A DNA stretch of 64,000 bases from Opisthocomus hoazin (lineage: Eukaryota; Chordata; Aves; Opisthocomiformes; Opisthocomidae): positions 16,156,615 to 16,220,614 of the forward strand of contig NC_134429.1 of the NCBI RefSeq assembly GCF_030867145.1. Direction: 5' to 3'. The translations under genes were made by a program, and so were the position numbers. The first letter of the stretch is position 1; every line of letters starts with the position of its first letter. The notes under the pieces were generated by a model. That model did no database searches. It was not told the origin of the DNA and saw nothing but the letters and a program-made list of their open reading frames with translations. Positions 38,301 through 50,300 of the stretch are shown here, piece after piece.

Positions 38301-41300
38301 TAGTTGTAGTTGGGCGTTTAGTACTAGTTGTGAGTACTGGTTTGGTTTTAACTCGTGGCTTGTCTATGTTTAGATCACTAGTTTAGAAATGGAGTTACTT
38401 GAAGCGCAGAAGAACAAAACTGAGAAGAGTGAGGAAGAAGAGGCATCGTCTGGAGCACAAGAGATGGAAGAGGTAAGAGGTTTTCCCTGGGAAACGAATT
38501 GTTTTGTTTAGAAACGTATTAAATGAGCATCTCCTGTGAATGCTCTTTGTCACCGTCTTCTGAGAATTTCTGGCCCCTCGGCTCATGCAAGACCGACGGA
38601 TGTCTCGGGCGGAGAGCAGCCAATGTGCCAACGCTATCTCCCCGATAACTCATCTCTCCTGTGAGGTTGTCTTGCCTTCAGCCCTGTGGAGCCTGTTGAC
38701 TTCCCAGTGAGGGTGAAGGGTTTACACATCAAAAGGGGCTTGACTCTTCTTTGGGGTTTAGTGAAACCTGGGCAGTGCGTCGGTGCGTTTACAAGGCTGT
38801 TTCCCAGGCGGTTTGGGGCAGGCATTGCTGCCCATTGGTCACTTGCCAGCCAGACGATTGGATCTGCCGGTGTGTAAGCCAGGCAGAGCTTATCGCATGT
38901 GGGAGAGGACCTTCCCAGTGTATCTTGGGTCAGGGGGAGGCCCCAGGCCCGCAGAGATGTCAGGCCAGCCCTGGGTATAATGTGCAGGAATCCTGCTGGC
39001 AGCTTCTGAGAATTGTTTTTCCTATCCTTGTTCTCTAGGAGACACATTTTCTGCAATATTTTTCTCTTTTGCTAGAGTAAATGATGCTGTAGAAGTGGCT
39101 CTTAAGTTTGCTTGTTGCAGATGCTGGAAAGCTGTCAGGAGACGATAGAAAAGTTAGGAACTCAGCTGGGAGAGCGGAGAGAACGGAGAAAGCAACTTGC
39201 ATCTGAGCTTGAACTGTTAAGAGAAGACCTGAAGGCTGAGAAGAAGGCACTGGGCAGCCAGGTGGGTGTAGCTCCTGCAGTGGGTCTCCCGGCAGGAGGC
39301 AGCTGCCTTTGGATGACTCCATGAAACATCGCCAGCTGCCCTCCAAGTGCATTGCTTGACTCCTCTTGATGCATCTCTCCAGTCCAGCCACTTTCAAAGC
39401 CTCTTTGGCCGATGGTTTTAAATCCATCTGCTTTAACAGAACTGTCTCTGACTCTGTAAGATATTTTTCCTTTCAATGAATCTAATTACAAATCAAAATT
39501 AAAATCTAATTACAGTTAGAAAAATTAAAAATCTAAATTACAATTAAAAAATTAAAATCTAATTACAAATCTAATTCAAAGTTTGTAGCCAAAGCCCCCT
39601 TCTCTAGAGGGCAGAGTGGAAGGTTTCGGACTTGGGTATTTATTGCGGAGTTATTTGTGATCGTAAGGCTCATGATCATGAGCCTTCACCTCTCCATGTC
39701 ACAACATGGCAGGGCACTTGTAGATTTGAGCCAAGACCTCCCCGCAGAGCAGCACCACGCTTACCCGTTAGCAGCAACTGCTTTTCTGGGTTCAGTCAAC
39801 TGGCTAATTCTGAATCCATTTAACATGGGTCCCCTTTCATATCAGTAGTACTCTTTCTTAAGCAGAACATGGCCTGACAAGAAGTGAGAACACCTGAGAG
39901 TCACAGAAATCTAGATGAACAGCTTGCTGGGATCTCAATGCTGCTTTTTGTTATGTGCCCTGCAGACCTCCGTACGCTTTGCTTGAGGTAATTTAACTGC
40001 TAGGTAGACTTCTGGTGGGTTGATCTCTGCTGGGAGAGTTGCTGTTGCTCTTCCAGTTGGGCCGCAGAGCACAGAGAGCGTGTGATGCCAGCAAAATTGC
40101 ACAAGGGCTGAAAATTTAGGAGAGCTGCGGATCTGTGACCTGGATCAGGCAGACAACGGGGACCCGAGGGAGACTGGCAAAGGCGGGGTTTACAGCTATT
40201 GCAAACCCCATTTTTTAACACTCTGAGAGGTCTTAAAGCATATCACTTTCTGGATTGTAAGTAAAGAACAATGAAAGTCCTGAACTGTTTGCGCAGCTGC
40301 ACATACAGGAGAGTCTTACTGGAGGAAGAGTGGCATCTAGAGGACAGGACTTCTGCAGTGCCACAAGACAACAAATTCACTTTGTGAAAGCTCAGGATGC
40401 AGACTAAGCCTTACCAAAGAGCAGTTGAAGAAGGAGCTAGGCCAGTCCATGAATACAGATATGAAAAGGAACTGTCTGATTTGGGGGGTGCTGAGGAAAA
40501 CGGGAAGAGTCCCTTTGCCTCCCAGTAGTTCCATCTACTCATGGTCCAAGGACCTTTTAATCAAAGTCATACATCCCTGGAAGTTTGGTTGGAACTCAGC
40601 CACCGGTTGGCTGGTGGTTTTGCCTAAGGAGAGGACTATTTTTCCATCAAAGGGATCATCCAATGACCTTTTTGAGACGGGGTGGCTCTAACGGTCTTTC
40701 AAATAGAGAACTTTGCCTGTGTTTGGTGGGATTCCTGACTTCACAAATGGGTTCATTCCCTTTTGCCGGAGTAGCTGTATTGGGACGAATCATTTACCAA
40801 AGGAGTGCTGGAAGTTAGCCTGGCATAAAATCGTTGGGTTCTCATGGGTGATACCCACCTGTGGTCAAGATTTGAGGTTGTTCAATGTTGTGTTTGTCAG
40901 GAGGTCCAACACATAGAATGGGTGAGTAAATTGGATACTACTTTGTTCTTGTGCTTTTTAATGATGTGCTATGAAGTGATGCTATGCAAACAGTTCTTTG
41001 CATTTGTTTGGAGCTCTCTTCTTGTTTTTAAGAGGTTTATGGACATTTGAGAGGAGAAAGCCTTTTCTGACCTTGTAGTTAGAGGTGTATTACATCCGCT
41101 AACTCCTGTTGTTTCCTCACCAGGGGCTGCCTGACTCAAAATCAGAGTTTACAAGCCATTGTAATGACTTCCCGAGCCTCCAAAGACCATCAGCGAGCAG
41201 GGATCTCATTAATGTATCCCATGAGAAGCTACAAAGAAATAATGCTTTGTTAGATGCAGAGGTGAGAAATGTAGAGAAATCCTGGTTGTTCTAGTGTCTG

Positions 41301-44300
41301 ATGCAGACAGAAGCTGCTAGTGTACGCTGCTCAAACGTAAATAAATTCATCTTGGTGTAGATGAGAAGACCTGGAACTGAACTACTAGTACTAGCATACG
41401 CTCAGGAAGAACTATTGATTAAAAAGCTTTAGGAGTCAAAGTCATTGCTAGCATTAGTGGGTTTAACAGCATTTTTCTTTGAAGGATTTGGGTTCACCAC
41501 TGCTTAGCAGGGGACATTGGACAAGGCAAATTGTGGTTCCAGTCCACTGTGGCATTTCCCGTGTCCTTATGCACTCCTCGTGCCTGCCTTGCCTCTTTTA
41601 TTTTCTTGGCATCTTCTCTTCATGTCTCAGGTTCTGGGTCTGCCATTGCCTGATTTTAAGGCAGGAGGTGATGTTGAAAGCGGAGAGCAGCCGTCCGCAG
41701 AAAGTTGTGGTGGGTTGCCTTGGATGGAGGATGGTCTCTGTGCAAGACAGCTGAACACACGCTTTGTACTCTTTCCCAAGAATTGCTAGTTCGGTAAAGA
41801 AATGTGGCACGTGTTGTAAAGCCCTGAGCGCTACAGATGGGCAACAGAAGGATGGAATCAAATACAGAAATGTGATTTGATGATAGTTTACACACAGCTA
41901 CTTCCCATGCAGGAAAAAGAACTTGAACATCTCTCTTCAAGGGTGAAGAACTACCATAATTTAGCTACAGAATCACAAGCTGTGTCTTGATGGAGTCCCC
42001 AGATTGCCTTAAACTGCTCAAAAGATTTCTGTGAGACCGAAGAAGATCAAAGTCGTGGTGTTTTCTGACCTTACAGGTCTCTGAACTCCTACAAGAAAGA
42101 CAACAGATTCACAAACTTGAGCAGAAACATGAAGGTCTATGTACAGATGAAAAGACGTATGAAGAACAGATGGCTAAAGTAGTATTTTTGGAAGAACAGA
42201 TCAAAAACTTGAGAGATGAACTAGAGCTGCTCTGGTAAACCTTAACAAAGTCTGTGGTACTTTCTGCTCCTTATCTTTGCTGACTAAGTTTTTAGTTGGT
42301 TTTTTTTTTTTTTAAATCCCTGTAGTGCTGCTTCTGGCAAAAATGGACACAGTAGCTTTGCGTCTTCCTTGGTGTGTCAGCAGCTCTCTGTAGAGGTTCT
42401 GGTGAATAAGCGTTTCCCTTAGTGACATCCTGATCAGTCAGGTGTAAACCTTTTTTTCCTCCCACTATTCCAGATTCTGTACGGCATAAGTGAGAGCTGT
42501 CCTTAGGGAGGAGGCCACTTCTCTTGGAGCGAGGCAATATTTGGACTAGCATGGTCCTCAAGAGCTCCCGTTGTGGGCTCGGGCTCCTCGGGGCTAACTG
42601 CTGCCAGCATCCTGCTGTGGATTTTGGTTGTCCTTGCAGGGCAGGGGTCGGGCTTGTAAATAAAGCTCTTACAGGTTCCCTGACTCCCCCTTTTCAGTAG
42701 ATCAATACAAATTTGGAGTTGGAGCATCCATGCTCAGGCTCTCATTAGTAAGTAAAAGCTTGGATTAAATCCGGTATAGTTACAGTCAGCTAAATTTACC
42801 TAGATAACTAGGTAGTGAGGTAAAGTAAAACCGGGATAAGACAGGTAGGTTAGCTTATAAGGACACAGAGTTTAGATTGAGGAAAGTTAGACAGCTCGAT
42901 CGGGAGACCTGGGCCCGTAATTCCACCCAGCGAGGCGCTGTGCGAGCGCTTCTCTGCCGCTTGTGAGCGCAGAGCAGCTGACGTGGCCCCACGCGAGTGT
43001 TTCCTTAGCCAGCAGTTAGCCTGCGCGTGAGTGACTGAGAGCTGACCCTTTGGATGCACGTGGTTTCGTGGGCTGGTGTCCAGGGGAGACTGACCCTTGC
43101 CCAGAACTGCTAGACCTGGGATTCATTTCCCTTTGGAGCCTCCCAAGACACTTGAGCGTTGCCTTGAGTGTTTCGCTGGACTTTCCTATCCCAAGTTTTT
43201 CCCCTTCAGAGGGTGTTTTCCCTTGGATGTGCATCATTGTCTCTCTCCTTTACTATTTCTACTTCAAGTTCTGAATTGGTAGAAAGCAACAAGAAGAGGG
43301 AGGAGTTAGAAAAGCATCTAAAAGAGAGCAACGAAGAAAAACTGTTGTTACTGGAAGAAATTGCCCAGCTAAAACAAGATCTTCTGACTACCCGGGAGTG
43401 GCGTGACGGCACGCTTGGAGAGACTTTGAGGACAAACCGAGGCACGGTGCTCGGAGAAAACGGGTTACTCGTGTCGCAGAGCTCTGCAGGCAGTTCGGAT
43501 GGGAGAGTTAAACAGGTATGGGCAGCTTTGCCATCTGCACCGTGCTCCTTTTCAGCAGTTTGGTGGCAAAACCAAAGTAAAATGGACTGGAAGCCAGTTC
43601 TGTGCTGTTAGCGTGTAGGGGGGATGTGAGGCTGACTGATTTCCTTGGGGAAAATAATTGGAAAATACGAGTGTTGTCATTTCCTTCCGTTATGTTTATG
43701 GACATAGTGGGAGCTTGGATAAACCGCATGGCCCCCTTGGTGCGCATGAAAGAAAGAAGTTACGCAGTCTTTCAATGTTTTAAACCTTTTTGGAGCTCTT
43801 TCTCAACTCCTTTTAGCATCGTGAGGCACGGAGCTGGCTCGCTGTTCCTGCAGCGGTCTTGCTCTTGCTGTAGGCAGAAGATGTTCCACTTCCCTGCTCC
43901 TCCTTGCCATTTTCTGCCCTTATGCTCGGTGTCTGAACTCGTCCCACAACTGCTGCTCCGCAGCGGCAGCTCGCAAGCAGCTGGGGTTTGCTGTGCCCCA
44001 TGCCCCTGTCTCAGTTACTGCTCTCCCATTGGTCTACCAGGTGGCAGGCAACACCCGTAGTTATCACTACGTTTAGCTGTGTTTTAAATGGAATTTGTTT
44101 ACCTTTCTTACTGTGTGATCTAAAAAAGAAAGGGAAGGGCAGCGAGCCCTGCCAAAAGGGGAAGGATTGAAGAAGGTACCCAGGATGGGGATTCTGAGGA
44201 GGAACAGGGATTCCATGGAAGAGTTTGTAAGAGAAGAGAGGACAGGGTGGCCTGCATAGGCAGGAGAGTGGAAGGGAGAGGATCAGAGTTGTGCCGATAC

Positions 44301-47300
44301 CAAGGAACAGCAAATCTGTACAGTTACAGAACACCAAAGTAAGGTACGAGGTACAGAGGGGCTGCTGAAGAGGATCCCAACAGAAGCAGGTGGGGAAAAG
44401 CCCCACAAAACCTAAATGATCTCAAGGACAAATGACATGGCCGGACTGCACAGTGCTGGATGAAGACTTGGCAGCTCGGGAATTTATCTGGGGATTTATC
44501 TGAGAAGGGAAGCTTGGTCTTCAGTGGATTTCGTCTGGTCCCAAGAACAGAGGGTGAAGACGCAAAGCGGGAATGCAGATCGACAGATGGCCAAAAGTGA
44601 TGCTGGGAAGAAAGGTTTTCATACGCCAGATGTGGGAAGCTCCCGATTTGTAGCTTTGAGCTGCAGAGATTTTTGGGACTCCACCTCCAGCTGCGTGGAG
44701 AGTTCACACGCCTGGATGCAGGGAAAAAGCAACCTGCCTTAAGCAGAGGGGTCTAAAATCTCTGTGAAGCTCCATCAGATGCAGGGATCGAGATCATACG
44801 GAGCTCAGTTATCTTCCGAAAGCCACCATAGGCCATTGGTGACCCTTTCATGGTGCCCAGGCTGCGGTCACGTTGTACCAGCGTGTCTGTGCCAGTAGCG
44901 CTGCCAGGACTTGCTTTGCTTATCTGCCTCAGTGAGACTCTGGGCCAAGAGTGAAGAGCAGCCTGGGTGGGGTGGCTTTTTTTTGACAGGTAAGTTTTAA
45001 CAGGGATTTGTTCCCTCCTCCAGGATTTGCATCTTCTCCCTCAACTCCAAGAGCTGTACCAGCTTCTCGGAGGGGATGGACAGGGTAGGGAGCAGGACGT
45101 AGTGTGGGGGCAGAGGAAATGCTTGCCTGGCTTTACCCATCTTCCTACTTAAATGCCCTTAAATGCCACTGGCATACCTCTGCCTTTCTTAACGGCCAGT
45201 CTTTATCTTTCCTTGCAGTTGATTTCCAGGTAACCTGTGTCGTTTCGCTGTTCCTGCAGAGTCTGTCCGACGAGAGATTCCGGCAGCAGAAGGAAAAGAT
45301 GCAGCAACTGTGGCAGGACTTGCGTCGCGTTCAGAACTTGTGCAGCTCAGCCGAGAGGGAGCTGAGATACGAAAGGGAGAAGAACGTCGACTTACAAAAG
45401 CAAAACCTGTTGCTCCAGCAGGAGTGCACCAAGGTAGGAAGAGAGCAGGGAGAACTGTTTGAGGAGAGCATCGCATCATTTTACAGGCTGTGGGAGGTCT
45501 GAGGTGCCGATCAACAGGCTGGGCTTCATTTGCATTTGTCCGTGCAGTACCTGGGGCTCTCAAGCATGCTGTGTCTCAGCTCCACGGAAATTGCACCGCC
45601 TCCAAATAAAACGTGCTGCTCCCTGTAGTTCTCTTTTCTTCGCCGCTCAGTAATCCTGTTGCCCCTTTCCCGATCAAGGTATTTCAGGTGATACATATTA
45701 AAGTGCAAATTTAATTTTTTTTCTTCTTTTGAAACTCAGGTCAAAGCTGAGCTGAAGCAAGCCCAGGCAAAGCTCTCGGACACAACTGAAACGTGCTGCT
45801 CTCTCTCAGCACAGTGGGAAAAAAGCCAGCAGAAGGTCAAAGAACTCGAACAAGAGCTCCTGAAGTGCTCCCAGGCCGAGAAAGTGCAGAGCAGTCTGCA
45901 AGAGAAACTTGCACAGGAGAAATCCAAAGCATGCGAAGCACAAGAAAAGGTAACTCGTCAGTGTGACCTATGCTAATGGGAGGTATGTTTTTCAGCAGTT
46001 TTGTGCAGCTGTATTCAGAAAGAAGAAGCACTAGCAGCTCATGGGTCGGTTCCCTGAAGTCCGTGTTGCTATTACTTTTTGAGATCACGTGGCTAAATAT
46101 TTCAGGAAAAACATCTGTTACTAGTGGGAGTATAATGAAGACAATTAGAAGCCAAATCTAGTGGCTCAGACTCCTCTCTCTAAAGCTCAGTATCTCTCAA
46201 CATAGAGGTAGCAGGGCTGGCAGACACCGGGAGCCTGGATCATGTTCTTGCCGAGGAGATTTGCTGCTGTTTGCTATCTGGTAAATCGCGAAAGCTTGTG
46301 TTTTCCACGGCATCGATTCTGCCACATTCCTGCTCTGGGCGCTGGATTCGGTTTTGAAGTGTGTGGGATCAAATTAGGTGTAAAAAGGATTGTTGCTGAT
46401 TCATGACATAGTATCTGATCCAAAATCTGGTAGCGGTTGGAAATGTTTTACTTTGTATGTCTTTGTGTCAAAGTCCATTAAGAAGTACTTCTGAGTAGGG
46501 GCGAGCAAATCTTTCATTCCCACGACTCAGATACTGAGGGATCAAAGGGAGCTCAATCTCTTGCATTCAGATACCATCCTGTAAATTCAAAAAGTTTAAT
46601 CTGTGTCCAATTTTAATCCAAGATTTCAAAACTCCAGCAAAAGCTAAAAGATTCCCAGCACCAACTCCTGCTGGTAGAGGCCCGTGTTTCAGACAAGAAG
46701 CTCCTGGAAGAGGATTTGAAGGAGGCCTGGGATAATCAAGCTCGTGTGCAGCAAGAACTTCACGAGGAACAGCTGAAAAGGTACCCAGAGCTGGGTAAGG
46801 CCTGTGCTGCGTGCGGAGGGCAGGTGCTGGGCCAGCAAATGGTGCTGGGCCAGCTGTCTAGGTACATCCTGCAGCTCCATGCCTGGCCTGAAGCAGGCTC
46901 ACAGTCACTGCACTGCTGGTTTCACCTCCTGTCTCTCCTTTTGACCTGCCAGTGCCCCTGGCAGAGCTCCACAGGATCCCCTCTTTGAGATTTAAAAGAT
47001 TTTTGGAGACTTCAGCTGCCTCAGAAAGTGCCGGGCCCCTCCTGCCAACCCAGTGATTTGGTCTACCCTCTAGACACTGGCAGTCCCCCTTTCGGTGCAG
47101 CTGGGTTTGATGATCCCTCTTAGAATCATCACACAGAACCATGGAATCATGAAGGTTGGAAAAGACCTCTAAGATCATCAAGTCCAACCGCCAACCCAAC
47201 CCCACCACGCCTGCTAAACCATGTCCTGAAGCGCCACGTCCACACGTTTCTTGAACCCCTCCAGGGATGGGGACTCCACCACTGCCCTGGACAGCCTGGT

Positions 47301-50300
47301 CCAAGGCCTGACCACTCTCTCAGTAAAGACATTTTTTCCAATATCCAATCTAAACCTCCCCTGACACAGCTTGAGGCCATTGCCTCTCGTCCTATTGCTG
47401 TTTACCTGGGAGAAGAGACCAAACCCCCTCACTGCACCCTCCTGTCAGGGAGCTGCAGAGAGCGAGAAGGTCTCCCCTCAGCCTCCTCTTCTCCAGACTG
47501 AACAGCCCCAGCTCCCTCAGCCACTCCTCATCAGACCTGTTCTCCAGACCCCTGCCCAGCCTCGCTGCCCTTCTCTGGACACGCTCCAGCCCCTCAATGT
47601 CCTTCTTGTACTGAGGAGTACCCTTTGACGTGCCACTGGGACATGGGGACAACCAGGATGATTTCTTTCTACTCCCAGCGTTGCCCGAGGCAGGTGCAGA
47701 GCAGTGCATTGTTTTCTAGATTGCAGCCAGCCTTGAATTCATGGTGGCACGTCACGGGCTGGCCTCCACGTCGGTGTCTCACTGTCACACCAACATGCTT
47801 TTAGGAAGCTCCTGGAGCAGCAGGTGGAGGAGCTGCGGCAGCAGCTCCAGCACTCGCGGGAGACGGAGGCATCGCTGGCCAAGATGCACGTGGAGCTGCA
47901 GGCTAAGACTCTGCACGTCCCAGAAGACGAGAAGAAAACTGACTTAAGCGAGGTGAGCTGCAGCATGGGTGGGTCCTCACCACCCATGGGGGTGCTGTGC
48001 TGTTGGCTGACTCCAGAGCAGATCACTGAGCTCTAGGGGAAAAATGGGACCATCCCAGTGTGAAAACTGCACCTGGGAACGGCTGAAACAAGGTCACATC
48101 CAACCAGGTGCTGAACTCTTGATTTAAAGAGGAACTGATTTAAAGAGGAGCTGGAGAAAAAGCACCATCCCGTCTCGTGTAGGCTTCCTGGGAATGCAGC
48201 TCTGAGGGCAGACGAGGATGGCTTGGTGGCTTCTTCCCCTTTCCTTGCAGAGCGTGGAGGTTTTTGCAAGAAAATCTTGGCAGTGGGAGGACACATTTCC
48301 TCGCCGTGCCCTGTGGAAGCCCCCCTAGCAGCACAGAAGTCCCCGCTCTCCCTTCTGTAAGGGGAGGAGGCAGTGGCCTTGGGAGGCAGAATGGGTGGGT
48401 GTTATCTGTGGTGGGAACCAGTAGGATTTATGAAGAGAAGCTTTGGAGACCAGACTGACAAGAGGCAGAGGGACCCCTACAGCTGAGGACACAGGCACAC
48501 AAATAAAAAGTAGATGTTTTCCAGCACCTCCAGTGTCAGAAGGAGAACCAGAAGCTTTCAGAGCAACTTTCACTGCTGAAGGATGAAAACAAAGCCCTTT
48601 ACGAGGAAGGAGTCCGTCTCCTGAACCAGAAGGATCTGTGTGTCAGGTACCGGCTGAAGCGGCAGGGGATGTGTCGGCACAGAAAAACCCACCCAGGACC
48701 CGCCGTTCGGGTGCCTGGCCATGACACTGGATTCGACTGCCCTGTAGCCTTTCTTGTCTCTCCTGTTCGAGGCATTTAGCACCAGGAGGTCTGCCTTAGC
48801 CCGACGCCCCGCGTGCAGTTGTGTTAGGCGTCACGCGTCTGCCGTCGTGTTCTCCTTGGCAGCTGAAGACAGCGCAGAAAGCGAAGGGGTGCCCAGGGAG
48901 GGCTGCGGGCACTGCTGCTCACGGTCTGGCACCGGCGGAGACGCCCTGTGGAGCTGCTCGTTTCTCCCCAGAGCGCTTTTGGTCTAATTTGAAGCACAGT
49001 AGCCTTTTTGTCATGAGTTTTGAGCAAACGTGGGCAAATATCTGTTATGTGGTAGAGATTTTTCTTTTTTTTTCTTTTTTTGACGTTATTTTCCCTTCTG
49101 TCCCAGCTGGATAAAAATAAACAAGAACACTGCCTAAATGGGACACTTTAGAGGGGATGAGCAATGATCACAAGTCTCAGTAGAGACAGATATTTAACCC
49201 CAGTGTCGCAGCTCTAAGAAGTGCCCACTGAAGTAGCTCTTTCTGCAGCCTGTTTGCCTGACCCTTGCCGTGTAGGATTCTTCTTTTTCAGCCTTTTTCC
49301 CTCATACACGAGTAATTTCCCTTATCCACCCACCTCCCCACCCAGATAAAGAGCTTGCCCTTTCCCCGTTACTTCCAATTTTAGTGAATCTATAACTCTG
49401 TTTGGTATAAAGAGCTGAGAGTGGTGAGCACAAGGATTTGTAAAGCTGGGAGTCAGTTTTGGGAATGCTTTTGGTCCTTCAGTCAGTTTCCATTTGGGTG
49501 ACACTTCACGATATAAACTTTTGCAACAACAACAAAAAAACCCCGAACTGATCGGTGAAAGACGTAGTCCAGAAAGTCAGCGTGCTCATTCTGCCTTTAG
49601 CTGTGCAGCCAAAAGGAGCTGCATAGATGGTTGAGGCTCCCACTCTAGGCTTTGGAGAGCCTGAAGAAATACAGGACATGTCCTGCCTTGATCGTGACCC
49701 AGAACACAAAGGCATTTCACAGCCTGACGCTTTGTCTCTGCCTCCTCAGGAAATATAACGAAATGCAGCTCCGCCACAAAGACAAGATCCGCAGAGCCAA
49801 GGAGTCCTTTATCCACGAGGTGAAACAAAGGGGCAGCAGAATTAAGCAGCTTGAAAATGAGCTCAGCGAGTCAAAGCTCCAGGTAGAAAAGGTGAGAGAA
49901 CTCATCGAGGGCGGCTCCTGCGAGGGAAGGCAGGGGAGCAGGCTGTAGGGTCTCTGCGGGAGCATCCCTGCTTCCAAAAAGAGATGCAGCGTAGGAAATC
50001 AAAGAGGTGAGGTTCAGGAACAGCTGGTTTGCAGGCAACGGGATAGCACGGTTAACCGGCCTGAGGGTCGGAGCACGGCGAGCAATGCCCCATGTGCTGC
50101 TCCTGCTCTGTGGGCAGGACTGATGCAGCCCTGGGAAGCGGCTGGCAGTGCCAAGGGCCACTAGCCCATCCTCGTAGGAACTAGAAGCCAAAAGGAAATT
50201 CCTGGCTCAAGTTTGCCCTTGGGGGGAATCCATGTCCTCATATCCCATTCAGAAACTACCTAAGCTCCGTCGTCTTCCGCCTCAGAGATGTTACTGATGG

